Below, in pieces: positions 1-9,644 of a stretch of DNA of 45,196 bases. Every line of letters starts with the position of its first letter. Position 1 is the stretch's first letter. The notes under the pieces are model-generated. The model worked only from the letters and a program-made list of their open reading frames with translations. It was not told where the DNA came from and did not search any database. The stretch is taken from contig WHSO01000023.1 in assembly GCA_009380075.1 (NCBI GenBank), positions 1 through 45,196 of the forward strand, written 5' to 3'. The position numbers and the translations under genes were made by a program. The stretch comes from Alphaproteobacteria bacterium (lineage in GTDB: Bacteria; Pseudomonadota; Alphaproteobacteria; SMXQ01).

Positions 1-1
1 C

Positions 2-793
2 GGCCGCATCCGGGCCGAGGGCGCACTCGTCAACTCGCGGGCGACCTACCGCGCGGTGGTCGGCGACATGCCCGGCACCCTGGTGCGGCCGACGGAGACC
101 CTGAACCTGCCCGCGAACGAGACCGAAACGCAGAACCAGGCGGAAAACCGCAACCCCGATGTCCTGCGGGCACGGCATAGCGCCGAAGCCGCCCGCCACA
201 ACATCCAGCTTGTCCGCGGCGAATTGCTGCCGAGCGTCTCCCTGACCGGCGGCTTATCGAAGGAGGAAGATACCCCCTCCCGCGGCACCGAGCGCGATAC
301 GGCCTCGCTCGTAGCGCAGATGACGGTCCCCCTCTACCAGGCCGGCGACGTCTATTCGCGCCTGCGTGCCGCCAAGGAGATCATGGCCCAGCGCCAGGAG
401 GATTTCGACGACGCCCGGCGCAGGGCGCTCGAGAACGCTTCCAACGCCTGGAACACGTTGCAGACGGCCCGCGCCGCGGTCGTCTCCCTGCAGGCGCAGA
501 TCCGGGCAAATGAAATCGCCCTCGAAGGGGTGGAGAGGGAGGCCCTGGTCGGCTCCCGCACCGTCCTCGACGTGCTGGACGCGGAACAGGCCCTCCTGGA
601 TTCCAGGGTCAGCCTGATCGCTGCCCAACGTGACGAGGTGGTGGCGCGCTTCGCCCTGCTGGCCGCCATCGGCACCCTGACGGCGCGGGATCTCAAGCTG
701 AACGTGGAATTTTATGACCCGGAACGGAATTATCACGACGTCCGGGATCAGTGGTTCGGGGCCGATAAACCGACGACCCGGACCACACCTTAG
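2..793 (+). CDS. tolC: TolC-family outer-membrane efflux protein, 3' part only
   Basis: This is the C-terminal part (263 codons) of a gene that begins before the window. The frame is open from base 2 and ends at TAG 791-793. The early segment reading SRATYRAVVGDMPGTL is typical of TolC-type proteins, as are the long amphipathic helices, the TLQTARAAVVSLQAQIRANE stretch and the 'GSRTVLDVLDAEQALLDSRV' motif of the second repeat. TolC proteins are trimeric outer-membrane channels with a periplasmic alpha-barrel; they serve RND or ABC efflux pumps and type I secretion. The next gene is popZ, 145 bp downstream, followed by valS, an order I recognise from other alphaproteobacteria. The substrate and partner pump cannot be judged from this fragment. 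Family assignment is firm; the true start is outside the window. Confidence 0.9.
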   Translation, partial: GRIRAEGALVNSRATYRAVVGDMPGTLVRPTETLNLPANETETQNQAENRNPDVLRARHSAEAARHNIQLVRGELLPSVSLTGGLSKEEDTPSRGTERDTASLVAQMTVPLYQAGDVYSRLRAAKEIMAQRQEDFDDARRRALENASNAWNTLQTARAAVVSLQAQIRANEIALEGVEREALVGSRTVLDVLDAEQALLDSRVSLIAAQRDEVVARFALLAAIGTLTARDLKLNVEFYDPERNYHDVRDQWFGADKPTTRTTP

Positions 794-938
794 GTTAAAA
801 TCAGAGGATAAGTATCGTAACTCTTTACGTTGGCTTGGTTAATTTGTTAGATTGATGCGGGACGTAAATGATAACGCCGTTGGCACGGATTGCGCCGGCA
901 AGGATCCAGTGTGACCTCGGGGGAGCCCGGACTAAACA

Positions 939-1832
939 ATGAGCAACGAAAAGTCCCATCACGAGCCGACAATGGAAGAAATCCTGTCTTCCATTCGTCG
1001 AATCATATCGGAAAACGACGACGGTGAGATCAAGCCCGTGAACAAGCCGAATGCCCAGGACCTGAAGGCCCGGACCACGGCCGACAACGACGATGACGAC
1101 GACGTGCTCGACCTGACCGATATCGTGACGGACGACTACCCTTCGAACGAGGCTGCCAAGGCGGCACCGCCTTCGTCGCCGCCGGCCGCGCCAAAACCTG
1201 CCTCGTCGCCGGCGTCGGTGGCCGCCGCCAGGCCGGCGTCCCCGTCACCATCTCCATCGGCCGCGGCTGCGCCGAAGCCGGCCGCACCTTCGTCGCCGCC
1301 CCCGTCCGCGGCTGCGCCCAGGCCGGCCGCGCCTTCGATACCGCCGCCGGCCACGCCGAAGCCTGCCGCACCCCTGACATCGCCTTCCGCTGCCACGCCC
1401 AAGCCGGCAGCGCCGCTGACCTCGCCGGCCGTCGCCGCATCCAGGCCGGCGGTTTCCCCACCGCCACCGGCCGCACCACGCCCGGCGGCGCCACCATCCC
1501 AACAAGCGGCCCCGTCCAAACCGGCAGCGCCGCCATCGCCGGAGGTTGTCATGCCTGATTCACGATCCTCGTCCCAGGACGATCCTCTCGTCTCCGGCTC
1601 CGTCGCGGCGGCTTCCACCGCCGCCCTTGGGCGCCTGGCCCAGACCGTCAATCGCGATCCCGGCTCCGTCGGCAACTTTTCGCTCGGCGCGGGGACGACC
1701 CTCGAGGACATGGTCCGGGACATGGTCCGGCCCATGCTGAAGGAGTGGCTTGACGCCAATCTCGGGCCCCTCGTCGAGCGCATGGTCAAGCGGGAGATCG
1801 AGCGGATGGTGCGCCGGGCCGAGGACGACTAG
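939..1832 (+). CDS. popZ: PopZ-type polar organising protein (DUF2497)
   Basis: 297 residues with the three-part PopZ architecture. Residues about 10-26 form the conserved N-terminal helix (PTMEEILSSIRRIISEND) that binds client proteins. Residues about 70-205 are an acidic then Pro/Ala-rich disordered linker. Residues about 250-297 form the C-terminal helical oligomerisation region (LEDMVRDMVRPMLKEWLDAN and a basic tail). In Caulobacter PopZ self-assembles at the cell pole and anchors the parS/ParB centromere and cell-cycle regulators. The ATG is preceded by GGGGGAG about 12 bases upstream. The 145-bp gap before it has an AT-rich stretch (about 790-875) that probably carries the promoter, but no convincing -35/-10 pair was seen. 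Followed by valS after 90 bp. The linker is unusually long and built from repeated Ala-Pro-Lys/Arg-Pro-Ala-Ala-Pro units. Confidence 0.9.
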   Translation: MSNEKSHHEPTMEEILSSIRRIISENDDGEIKPVNKPNAQDLKARTTADNDDDDDVLDLTDIVTDDYPSNEAAKAAPPSSPPAAPKPASSPASVAAARPASPSPSPSAAAAPKPAAPSSPPPSAAAPRPAAPSIPPPATPKPAAPLTSPSAATPKPAAPLTSPAVAASRPAVSPPPPAAPRPAAPPSQQAAPSKPAAPPSPEVVMPDSRSSSQDDPLVSGSVAAASTAALGRLAQTVNRDPGSVGNFSLGAGTTLEDMVRDMVRPMLKEWLDANLGPLVERMVKREIERMVRRAEDD

Positions 1833-1922
1833 GGCTTAATCTCCCGGGTTCAGGCTTTCCAGCGCCGTTCGCGCCCGGCCCGGTTTGGGACGGGCGCAAG
1901 CCCAACAGATCAGGGACCAGCG

Positions 1923-4604
1923 ATGCTGGACAAGACCTATCGGCCCAAAGAGGTCGAGGAAAAACATTACGCCGCGTGGGAATCGTCGGGGGCCTTTGCC
2001 TCCGATCCCGGTTCGGCGCGCCTTCCCTATACCATCATGATGCCGCCGCCCAACGTCACGGGCAGCCTGCACATGGGCCACGCGCTGACCTTCACCCTGC
2101 AGGACATCCTCACCCGCTTCATGCGCATGCAGGGTCGGGACGCCCTGTGGCAGCCGGGCACCGACCACGCCGGCATCGCTACCCAGATGGTGGTGGAGCG
2201 GCAACTCGGGGAAAAAGGCATATTCCTCGACCGCGGCCAGCAGGCTCCCCACAACCAGGCCTTGATCGGGCGCGAGGACTTCGTCGCCAGGGTCTGGGAA
2301 TGGAAGGGCGAAAGTGGGAACACGATCACCCGCCAGCTCCGCCGTCTCGGCACCTCGCCGGACTGGGCGCGCGAGCGTTTCACCCTCGATGAGGGCCTCT
2401 CTGCGGCGGTGCGCAAGGTCTTCGTCCAGCTTTACCGGGAGGGGCTGATCTACCGCGATCAGCGGCTGGTCAACTGGGACACCAGGCTGCAGACGGCGGT
2501 GAGCGACCTCGAGGTCCAGCAGGTCGAGGTCAAGGGCCGGCTATGGCACTTCAAGTACCCCGTGGAAAGCCTTGAAAATACGTACATAATGATCGCCACG
2601 ACCCGGCCGGAAACGATGCTGGGAGACAGCGGCGTCGCGGTCCATCCCGACGACGAGCGCTACCGTGCACTGGTCGGCAAACACGTGATCCTCCCCATCG
2701 TCGGGCGCCGCATTCCGATCGTTGCCGACGACTACGCCGACCCCGAAACCGGAACCGGCGCGGTCAAGATCACCCCCGCCCACGACTTCAACGACTTCGA
2801 GGTCGGCCGCCGCCACGGCCTGGCGGCCATCAACATCCTCGATTCCGAGGGCCGTCTCAACGACGCGGTTCCCGAGGGCTGGGGCGGCCTCGACCGCGAG
2901 GTCGCACGCGACCGCGTGGTGGCCGAAATGGAGCGGCTGAGGCTCCTTGACAAGGTCGAGGATCACGTCCATGCCGTGCCGCACGGCGACCGCTCCGGCA
3001 CGGTGCTGGAACCGTGGCTGACGGACCAGTGGTACGTCGACGCTGCGACCCTGGCCCGGCCCGCCATCGAGGCGGTCGAACGCGGGACGACCCGGTTCGT
3101 GCCCAGGCACTGGGAAAACACCTATTTCGAATGGATGCGCAACATCCAGCCATGGTGCATTTCGCGCCAGTTGTGGTGGGGCCACCAGATCCCGGCGTGG
3201 TACGGCCCCGACGGCCATGTCTTCGTCGCCGAGACCGAGGACGAGGCCGCCGCCGAGGCCGCCACACATTACGGCAAGGCGACGGCGCTGGCACGCGACC
3301 CGGACGTGCTCGACACCTGGTTCTCGTCGGCGCTGTGGCCGTTCTCGACCCTCGGCTGGCCCGAGCAGACGCCGTACCTCAAACGCTATTACCCGACCGA
3401 CGTGCTGGTCACCGGGTTCGATATCATCTTCTTCTGGGTCGCCCGCATGATGATGATGGGCCTGCATTTCATGGGCGACGTGCCGTTCCGCGACGTTTAC
3501 ATCCACGCCCTGGTGCGGGACGAGCGCGGCCAGAAGATGTCGAAGTCCAAGGGCAACATCATCGACCCGCTCGACCTCATCGATACCTACGGGGCTGATG
3601 CCCTGCGCTTCACCCTTGCCGCGCTGGCGGCCCAGGGACGGGACATCAAGCTGGCCGAGCCCCGGGTCGAGGGCTACCGCAACTTCGCCACCAAGCTGTG
3701 GAACGCGGCGCGCTTCGCCGAAATGAACGGCTGCGTCTGGGCGGAGGGATTCGATCCGTCCGCCAACACGCTGCAGGTCAACCGCTGGATCGTCACCGAA
3801 CTGGCGGAACGGTCGGAACAGGTTGTCCGCGCGGTGGAGGAGTACAAGTTCAACGACGCCGCCGGCGCGCTCTACCATTTCACCTGGGGCACGTTCTGCG
3901 ACTGGTACCTCGAATTCATCAAGCCGGTGCTGGCCGAAGGCGATAGCGCGGCCCAGGCCGAAACCCGTGCCACCTGCGCCTGGGTGCTGGGACAGACCCT
4001 GCACATGCTGCATCCGTTCATGCCCTTCATCACCGAGGAGCTGTGGGCGAACCTGACGACGGGGAAGGGCGGCCGGCTCATTTCCGCCGCATGGCCCGAG
4101 GTGCCCGCTGCCGCCCGCGACGCTGGCGCGCGCGACGAGATGGACTGGGTGGTGCGCCTGATTTCCGGGATTCGCGCCGTGCGGGCGGAGATGAACGTGC
4201 CCGCCGCGGCTAAGATTCCTCTCGTTGTGAAAGACGGAAGTGCGCGCACGAAAGAACGCCTGTCGAAGCATCGGACGGCGATCGAGCGGCTCGCCCGTAT
4301 CGAAGGGGTGACCGAACTGTCCGGCCCCGTTCCCAAGGGCGCGGTCTCCAGCGTGCTCGACGAGGCGACACTGATCCTGCCGCTCACGGGGATCGTCGAC
4401 CTCGAGGCGGAAAAGGTCCGGCTCGCGAGGGAGATCGCCAAGGCCGACAGCGAAATCGGCAAGATCGAGAAGAAGCTCGGCAATCCCGGCTTCCTCGCCA
4501 AGGCGCCCGAAGAGGTGGTGGAAGAGAACCGCGAGCGCATGGACGAATACGCCGCCCAGAAGCAGAAACTGTCCGAGGCCCTGGCGCGGCTGGCCGACGC
4601 CTGA
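1923..4604 (+). CDS. valS: Valyl-tRNA synthetase
   Basis: 893-residue class Ia aminoacyl-tRNA synthetase that charges tRNA-Val in the cytoplasm. The HIGH-type signature is HMGH at residues 50-53 inside [15 protein letters not shown]. The KMSKS loop is at 538-542. Between them lies the CP1 editing domain, which hydrolyses mischarged Thr-tRNA ([11 protein letters not shown] motif near residue 225). The C-terminal 65 residues form the coiled-coil tRNA-binding arm ([20 protein letters not shown]). Length is close to the family norm for alphaproteobacteria. The ATG at 1923 opens directly on the conserved [13 protein letters not shown] motif. A short AT-rich run of uncommon codons occurs at 2571-2591, just before the editing-domain motif. 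Confidence 0.98.
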   Translation: MLDKTYRPKEVEEKHYAAWESSGAFASDPGSARLPYTIMMPPPNVTGSLHMGHALTFTLQDILTRFMRMQGRDALWQPGTDHAGIATQMVVERQLGEKGIFLDRGQQAPHNQALIGREDFVARVWEWKGESGNTITRQLRRLGTSPDWARERFTLDEGLSAAVRKVFVQLYREGLIYRDQRLVNWDTRLQTAVSDLEVQQVEVKGRLWHFKYPVESLENTYIMIATTRPETMLGDSGVAVHPDDERYRALVGKHVILPIVGRRIPIVADDYADPETGTGAVKITPAHDFNDFEVGRRHGLAAINILDSEGRLNDAVPEGWGGLDREVARDRVVAEMERLRLLDKVEDHVHAVPHGDRSGTVLEPWLTDQWYVDAATLARPAIEAVERGTTRFVPRHWENTYFEWMRNIQPWCISRQLWWGHQIPAWYGPDGHVFVAETEDEAAAEAATHYGKATALARDPDVLDTWFSSALWPFSTLGWPEQTPYLKRYYPTDVLVTGFDIIFFWVARMMMMGLHFMGDVPFRDVYIHALVRDERGQKMSKSKGNIIDPLDLIDTYGADALRFTLAALAAQGRDIKLAEPRVEGYRNFATKLWNAARFAEMNGCVWAEGFDPSANTLQVNRWIVTELAERSEQVVRAVEEYKFNDAAGALYHFTWGTFCDWYLEFIKPVLAEGDSAAQAETRATCAWVLGQTLHMLHPFMPFITEELWANLTTGKGGRLISAAWPEVPAAARDAGARDEMDWVVRLISGIRAVRAEMNVPAAAKIPLVVKDGSARTKERLSKHRTAIERLARIEGVTELSGPVPKGAVSSVLDEATLILPLTGIVDLEAEKVRLAREIAKADSEIGKIEKKLGNPGFLAKAPEEVVEENRERMDEYAAQKQKLSEALARLADA

Positions 4605-4914
4605 CCGCCCAGCGCGATCCCGCAAAAGCGCGAACACCGGAGTCTCAAAGTTGCGATTCATTCGCAAATTTTCGCCGCCTGTCACTTCGCCGTGACATCG
4701 GCCAAATCCGCGTGACAGGGGCGGCGGGCGGGAGTACCGTTTTCAACGGAACAACGGGTAAACCGGACCGATCGCCTGGGAGACGGAAGTAGCGCGGGCC
4801 ATCGTTCCTGCGGTTTCACGTCCAACCACTTCGACATCCCCTGCCATCGGCCCGTGCCCCCTGGAAGCGCGAGCAATTCCGTTCGCGGGTCGTCAACTTG
4901 ATGGGAGGCGAGCC
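4605..4914. other. Intergenic region valS to molybdenum hydroxylase
   Basis: 310 bp without a convincing gene. It holds a small inverted repeat, TGTCAC at 4680-4685 and GTGACA at 4692-4697 with a 6-base TTCGCC loop, and a further GTGACA nearby at 4712-4717. This could be an operator half-site set or a weak stem-loop after valS. No T-tract follows. The promoter for the downstream two-gene operon should lie here, but I could not identify it. Confidence 0.4.
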
Positions 4915-5367
4915 TTGGTCGCATTCACCCTCAACGGCAAGTCGGTTTCGGTCGAAGCCGACGACAACACCCCGCTCCTGTGGGTGTTGCGGGATCATCT
5001 CAATCTCACCGGCACGAAATACGGCTGCGGCGCCGGCTTGTGCGGTGCCTGCACGGTGCACGTCAACGGCGCGGCGGTGAAGGCCTGCCAGACCGAGGCG
5101 GCCACCATCAAGGGTGCCAAGGTCGTCACCATCGAGGGCCTGTCGCCGAAATCGAACCACAAGCTGCAGAAGGCCTGGATCGCCGAGCAGGTGCCCCAGT
5201 GCGGCTACTGCCAGTCGGGGCAGATCATGAAGGCGGCGGAGCTGCTGGCCCGCAACCCGAAGCCGAACCGCGCCCAGATCGTCGCCCATATGGACGGCAA
5301 CATCTGCCGCTGCGGCACCTACAACCGCATCATCGCCGCCATCCAACGCGCTTCGCAGGAGGCCTGA
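4915..5367 (+). CDS. (2Fe-2S)-binding subunit of a xanthine-oxidase-family molybdenum hydroxylase
   Basis: 150 residues, the small iron-sulfur subunit of an isoquinoline 1-oxidoreductase/aldehyde-oxidase type enzyme. The N-terminal plant-type ferredoxin fold carries its cluster on C38, C43, C46 and C58 (CGAGLCGACTV). The C-terminal four-helix domain carries the second cluster on C96, C99, C131 and C133 (CGYCQSGQ and CRCGTYNR). These clusters pass electrons from the Mo cofactor of the partner subunit encoded 3 bp downstream. The start is TTG at 4915, chosen because GGGAGG lies just upstream and the protein then begins at the conserved beta strand (VAFTLNGKSVSV). No FAD subunit gene is adjacent, so the electron acceptor is probably a cytochrome or quinone encoded elsewhere. 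The substrate cannot be read from sequence. Confidence 0.93.
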   Translation: MVAFTLNGKSVSVEADDNTPLLWVLRDHLNLTGTKYGCGAGLCGACTVHVNGAAVKACQTEAATIKGAKVVTIEGLSPKSNHKLQKAWIAEQVPQCGYCQSGQIMKAAELLARNPKPNRAQIVAHMDGNICRCGTYNRIIAAIQRASQEA

Positions 5368-5369
5368 TC

Positions 5370-7556
5370 ATGACCGTTCTCCGCAAGATGGGTTCCGACA
5401 AGACCGGTCCCGAGATCTCCCGCCGCGGCTTCCTCGCCGGAAGCTCCGGCCTCACCTTCGCCGTCGTCTTCGCCGGCACCGGCGCCAGCCTCATGGGCCC
5501 GGCCCAGGCCTACGCCCAGCCCAGGGCGCTGTCGGCCTGGGTCGCCATCGGCGCCGACAACCGCATCGTCATCCAGACCCCCGCGGCCGAGATGGGGCAG
5601 GGCTCGATGACCGGCGTGCCACTGGCGCTGGCCGAGGAGCTCGATGCCGACTGGTCGAAGGTCACGCTCGACTTCGCACCGTCCGAGGCCGAGACCTACG
5701 GCTACAACGTGCGCGGATCGAAAAGCATGGCCATCGTCGGCTCGCGCGCGGTGCAGATGTACTACAACGACGTCCGCATCGCCGGCGCCCAGGTGCGCCG
5801 GGTGCTGCTCGACGCCGCCGCAGCGAAATGGAAGGTTCCGGTTTCCGAACTGAAGACCGAACCCAGCGTCGTTATCCATGGCCCCAGCGGGCGGCGGATG
5901 ACCTACGGCCAGATCGCCGCTTTTGCCACGGCGCCGAAAGTTCTGCCGAAGATCGGCAAGGACGACCTCAAGAAGCCGGCCCAGTTCCGCCTCATCGGCA
6001 ATACCAGGATGCAGCGCCGCGACATCCCGGCCAAGGTCAACGGCACCGCGCAGTTCGCCATGGACGTGCGCGTGCCGGGCATGGTCTACGCGACCACGGT
6101 GCATGCACCGACCGTCAACGCCACGCCCGTGAGCTGGAACGCCGACAAGGTCGCGGGGATGAAGGACATCCTCGGCACGGTCAAGCTGCCCAAGGGCGTC
6201 GCCATCGTCGGGCGTACCTTCGAGGCGGTGCGCGCGGCACGGGACCAGCTCGAGGTCAAGTGGAAGGCGGGCAAGTCCCGCACCTTCGACTCCGAGCCCG
6301 AGCTCGAGACCGCCTATGCCAAGGTGGCGATGGATCCGAAGGCCAAGACCTCGAAGGTCGCCGCACGCGGCGACGTGAAGAAGGCGCTGGCGGGTGGGGC
6401 CAAGAAGTTCCGCGCCGACTTCCGCGCCGACTTCGCCTATCACGCCCAGATGGAACCGCTCAACGCCGTCGTCCGGTTCAGCCCGGACGGCAAGAGCGTC
6501 GAGGTCTGGGACGGCACCCAGTCGCCCGACCGCTGCCGTGAAACCGTCGCCAAGGCCATCGGCTTCAAGGTCGAGCAGGTGACCCACCACCAGTGCTATC
6601 TCGGCGGCGGGTTCGGCCGGCGGTCGCTGGCCGATTACGCGGCCGAGGCGGCCCTCGTCGCCCGTGAGGCCATGCGCCCGGTCAAGCTGATCTGGACGCG
6701 CGAGGAGGACGTCGCCTACGGCATGTTCCGTCCGCAGAACTACCAGTGCATGGAAGCGGCGATGGATTCGTCGGGCAAGGTCGTGGCCTGGGAGCACTGC
6801 ATCGTCGGCGACGGGCGCAACCTCGTCACCGGCGGCATGAAGATCCCGTACTACCAGATCGCCAACCAGCTCCAGGAGCTGCGCGGCACCTCCCACGGCC
6901 TGCGCCTCAAGCACTGGCGGGCGGTCGCCCATCCGTTCAACATCTTCGCCATCGAAAGCTTCGTCGACGAGATGGCGGCGGCGGAGGGCATGGACCCGAT
7001 CGAGTTCCGTCTCAAGCGGATGTCGCCGACACCCAAGCTCGCCAAGACCTTCGAGATGGTGCGCGAGATGTCGGAGTGGAGCAAGAAGCGGCCCGAGGGT
7101 CGCGCGCTCGGCGTGTCGCTCAGTGAACGCTCGGGATCGCTCGGCGCCGGCGTCGCCGAAATCTCCCTCGACAAGTCGACCGGCAAGATCAAGGTCCACA
7201 AGACCTGGATGGCAGTGGACGGCGGCACCATCGTGCTGCCCGACGGCGCCAGGGCGAACATCGAGAGCGGCATCAACTGGGGCATTTCCTCGATGCTGCA
7301 GGAGCGCGTGACGATCAAGAAGGGGGTTGTGGAGCAATCCAACTTCCATGACTACAACGTCATGCGCATGTCCGACGTGCCCGAGGAGATCCATATCGAG
7401 TTCGTCAAGAGCACCGGCAAGCCCACCGGGCTCGGCGAGATCGGCAATCCATGGCTCGGTGCGGCCATCGCCAACGCGGTCTTTTCCATGACCGGAAAGC
7501 GTCTGAGGCATGTTCCATTCACCCCCGAACGGGTGCTCGCCGCGCTCAAGGCCTGA
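5370..7556 (+). CDS. Molybdopterin-binding catalytic subunit, isoquinoline 1-oxidoreductase beta-like, Tat-exported
   Basis: 728 residues. ATG 5370 follows the stop of the Fe-S subunit by 2 bases. Residues 18-22 read RRGFL, a twin-arginine signal, followed by a hydrophobic stretch and an AQAYA-type cleavage region near 46-50, so the enzyme is probably periplasmic and exported folded with its small partner by the TatABC encoded at 24.9-26.4 kb. The Mo-cofactor motif GGGFGRR starts near residue 412, and the glutamate that acts as base in this family is probably E690 (GLGEIG). Such enzymes hydroxylate N-heteroaromatics or oxidise aldehydes using water. The usual PP after that Glu is replaced by NPW, so substrate is uncertain. 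No XdhC-type maturation factor or cytochrome gene is adjacent. A good intrinsic terminator follows at 7584-7609. Confidence 0.92.
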   Translation: MTVLRKMGSDKTGPEISRRGFLAGSSGLTFAVVFAGTGASLMGPAQAYAQPRALSAWVAIGADNRIVIQTPAAEMGQGSMTGVPLALAEELDADWSKVTLDFAPSEAETYGYNVRGSKSMAIVGSRAVQMYYNDVRIAGAQVRRVLLDAAAAKWKVPVSELKTEPSVVIHGPSGRRMTYGQIAAFATAPKVLPKIGKDDLKKPAQFRLIGNTRMQRRDIPAKVNGTAQFAMDVRVPGMVYATTVHAPTVNATPVSWNADKVAGMKDILGTVKLPKGVAIVGRTFEAVRAARDQLEVKWKAGKSRTFDSEPELETAYAKVAMDPKAKTSKVAARGDVKKALAGGAKKFRADFRADFAYHAQMEPLNAVVRFSPDGKSVEVWDGTQSPDRCRETVAKAIGFKVEQVTHHQCYLGGGFGRRSLADYAAEAALVAREAMRPVKLIWTREEDVAYGMFRPQNYQCMEAAMDSSGKVVAWEHCIVGDGRNLVTGGMKIPYYQIANQLQELRGTSHGLRLKHWRAVAHPFNIFAIESFVDEMAAAEGMDPIEFRLKRMSPTPKLAKTFEMVREMSEWSKKRPEGRALGVSLSERSGSLGAGVAEISLDKSTGKIKVHKTWMAVDGGTIVLPDGARANIESGINWGISSMLQERVTIKKGVVEQSNFHDYNVMRMSDVPEEIHIEFVKSTGKPTGLGEIGNPWLGAAIANAVFSMTGKRLRHVPFTPERVLAALKA

Positions 7557-7583
7557 ACCAACGCCTCAAAAGTCGTCGTCCTC

Positions 7584-7609
7584 GGGCCGCGGGGGTCACC
7601 TCGCGGCCC
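7584..7609 (+). terminator. Intrinsic terminator of the molybdenum hydroxylase operon
   Basis: Perfect 8-bp stem GGGCCGCG (7584-7591) with CGCGGCCC (7602-7609). It can be extended inwards to about 11 pairs with a 4-base loop. It is followed at once by ATTTTCTT. It lies 28 bases after the hydroxylase stop codon and upstream of ilvD on the same strand, so it should separate the two transcription units. Confidence 0.78.
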
Positions 7610-7763
7610 ATTTTCTTGCCCGTAACGGGGTTTCCAATGGGGTTAATCGTGCCGCAAGGACGCTTTGCGCGGCGATGCAGCGGCGGGTATTCTGCCCCCA
7701 GGTCGCATTCCGGCCCGCCTGCGCGGCCGAAGGCCCGCAAAAGCCCAGCCAGAGGAGCCATCC

Positions 7764-9503
7764 ATGCCCGAGGATGCCGGCAAGAACCGCCGCTTCGACA
7801 AGGCGAAACTGCCTTCGCGCCACACCACCGTCGGCGCCGAACACGCGCCCCATCGGTCCTATTACTACGCCATGGGGCTCACCGAGGAGGAGATCGACCG
7901 GCCCTTCGTCGGCGTCGCGACGTGCTGGAACGAGGCGGCACCGTGCAACATCGCGCTGTCGCGCCAGGCCCAATCGGCCAAGAAGGGCGTCCGCCACAGC
8001 GGCGGAACGGCGCGGGAATTCACCACCATCACCGTCACCGACGGCATCGCCATGGGCCACGAGGGCATGAAATCGTCGCTGGTGTCGCGCGAGGTCATCG
8101 CCGATTCGGTCGAGCTCACCATGCGCGGGCACTGCTACGACGCCCTCGTCGGCCTCGCCGGCTGCGACAAGTCGCTGCCCGGCATGATGATGGCGATGCT
8201 GCGCCTCAACGTGCCGAGCGTATTCATGTACGGTGGCACCATCCTGCCCGGCAAGTTCAAAGGCAAGGACGTGACCGTGGTCGACGTGTTCGAGGCCGTC
8301 GGCCAGCATGCGGCGGGCAACATGAGCGACGAGGACCTGCACGAGCTCGAATGCGTGGCCTGCCCGTCGGCGGGCTCCTGCGGCGGCCAGTTCACCGCCA
8401 ACACCATGGCCTGCGTGTCGGAAGCCATCGGCCTGGCGCTGCCCGGCTCCGCCGGCGCACCGGCACCGTACGAAAGCCGCGACGCCTATGCCGAAGCCTC
8501 CGGCAAGGCGGTGATGGACCTCCTGGAGAAGCGCATCCGCCCGCGCGACATCGTCACCCTCGCGGCGCTGCGCAATGCCGCCAAGGTGGTCGCGGCCACC
8601 GGCGGCTCGACCAACGCCGCGCTGCACCTGCCGGCGCTCGCGCACGAGGCAGGACTCACCTTCGACCTCGACGACGTGGCGAAAATTTTCAAGGAAACCC
8701 CTTACATCGCCGACCTGAAGCCGAGCGGGCGCTACGTCGCCAAGGACCTGTTCGACGTCGGCGGCGTGCCCGTGGTGATCAAGACCCTGCTCGACGCCGG
8801 CCTTCTCGACGGCTCGTGCCTGACCGTGACCGGCAGGACGCTGGCCGAGAACCACGCCGCCATCGTCTTCCCCAAGGACCAGGACGTGGTCCGCCCGGCG
8901 ACCAGCCCGATCACGCCCACCGGCGGCGTGGTCGGCCTCAAGGGCTCGCTCGCGCCCGACGGCGCCATCGTCAAGGTCGCAGCCATGAAGAAGCTCGACT
9001 TCACTGGCCGGGCGCGCTGCTTCGACTGCGAGGAGGACGCCTTCGCCGCCGTGGTCGAGGGCCGCATCCAGCCGGGCGACGTCATCGTCATCCGCTACGA
9101 GGGCCCCAGGGGCGGCCCCGGCATGCGCGAAATGCTGTCCACCACCGCGGCGCTCTACGGCCGCGGCATGGGCGATCAGGTGGCGCTGATCACCGACGGG
9201 CGGTTCTCCGGCGCGACGCGCGGCTTCTGTATCGGCCATGTCGGGCCGGAAGCGGCGGTCGGCGGCCCCATCGGCCTGCTGCGCGACGGCGACACCATCC
9301 GCATCGACGCGGCGAAGGGCACGCTGGATGTGGACCTGTCCGCAGCGGAGCTGGAAGCGCGGCGTAAGGCGTGGACGCCGCGCAAGAACAACTACCAGTC
9401 CGGCGTGCTGTGGAAATACGCCCAGCTCGTCGGTCCGGCCCACAAGGGCGCTGTGACGCACCCCGGCGCTGAGGCGGAGACGCATATGTACGCTGATATT
9501 TAG
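7764..9503 (+). CDS. ilvD: Dihydroxy-acid dehydratase
   Basis: 579 residues. It catalyses the third common step of valine, leucine and isoleucine synthesis: dehydration of 2,3-dihydroxy-isovalerate or -methylvalerate to the 2-oxo acids. Cluster cysteines are visible at C61 (WNEAAPC), C134 (AGCDKSLPG) and C206 ([16 protein letters not shown]). The C-terminal [22 protein letters not shown] block holds the active-site serine of the family. The start is ATG 7764, with AGAGGAG 7-12 bases upstream; a longer in-frame opening to 7665 lacks family similarity. The three-Cys arrangement fits either the [4Fe-4S] or the oxygen-stable [2Fe-2S] class; I cannot decide which. The gene stands alone, and its 3' end is followed by a palindromic repeat. 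Confidence 0.97.
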   Translation: MPEDAGKNRRFDKAKLPSRHTTVGAEHAPHRSYYYAMGLTEEEIDRPFVGVATCWNEAAPCNIALSRQAQSAKKGVRHSGGTAREFTTITVTDGIAMGHEGMKSSLVSREVIADSVELTMRGHCYDALVGLAGCDKSLPGMMMAMLRLNVPSVFMYGGTILPGKFKGKDVTVVDVFEAVGQHAAGNMSDEDLHELECVACPSAGSCGGQFTANTMACVSEAIGLALPGSAGAPAPYESRDAYAEASGKAVMDLLEKRIRPRDIVTLAALRNAAKVVAATGGSTNAALHLPALAHEAGLTFDLDDVAKIFKETPYIADLKPSGRYVAKDLFDVGGVPVVIKTLLDAGLLDGSCLTVTGRTLAENHAAIVFPKDQDVVRPATSPITPTGGVVGLKGSLAPDGAIVKVAAMKKLDFTGRARCFDCEEDAFAAVVEGRIQPGDVIVIRYEGPRGGPGMREMLSTTAALYGRGMGDQVALITDGRFSGATRGFCIGHVGPEAAVGGPIGLLRDGDTIRIDAAKGTLDVDLSAAELEARRKAWTPRKNNYQSGVLWKYAQLVGPAHKGAVTHPGAEAETHMYADI

Positions 9504-9530
9504 CGGGCCTGCGCCACAACCTTTAGATTC

Positions 9531-9613
9531 GTCATCGTCCTCCCCCGACTTGATCAGGGGATCATCCGGGCGATCCACCACATGGATGCCCCGCATGCGC
9601 GGGGCATGACGAT
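9531..9613. repeat. Palindromic intergenic repeat, copy A
   Basis: 83 bp related to a second copy at 43751-43830. The first 34 bases differ at only three positions and the last 15 are identical apart from one base. It contains two hairpins. The first is CCCC-type (9543-9560). The second, 9587-9608, is a fully symmetrical 22-bp palindrome built on ATGCCCCGC. It sits between the convergent ends of ilvD (stop 9503) and the DUF1499 gene (stop 9645), so it may serve as a bidirectional terminator or mRNA 3'-end stabiliser. Short palindromes of this general kind are widespread in alphaproteobacterial intergenic DNA. Confidence 0.8.
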
Positions 9614-9644
9614 CTAAAATTAGGGCGATACGCTCTATGCGCGA

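Noticed and set aside
2541-4685. Minus-strand open frame of 714 codons opposite valS
   Set aside because: Antisense shadow of a certain gene; no domain seen.
5319-7511. Minus-strand open frame of 730 codons opposite the molybdenum subunit
   Set aside because: Antisense shadow; composition typical of frame mirrors in GC-rich genes.
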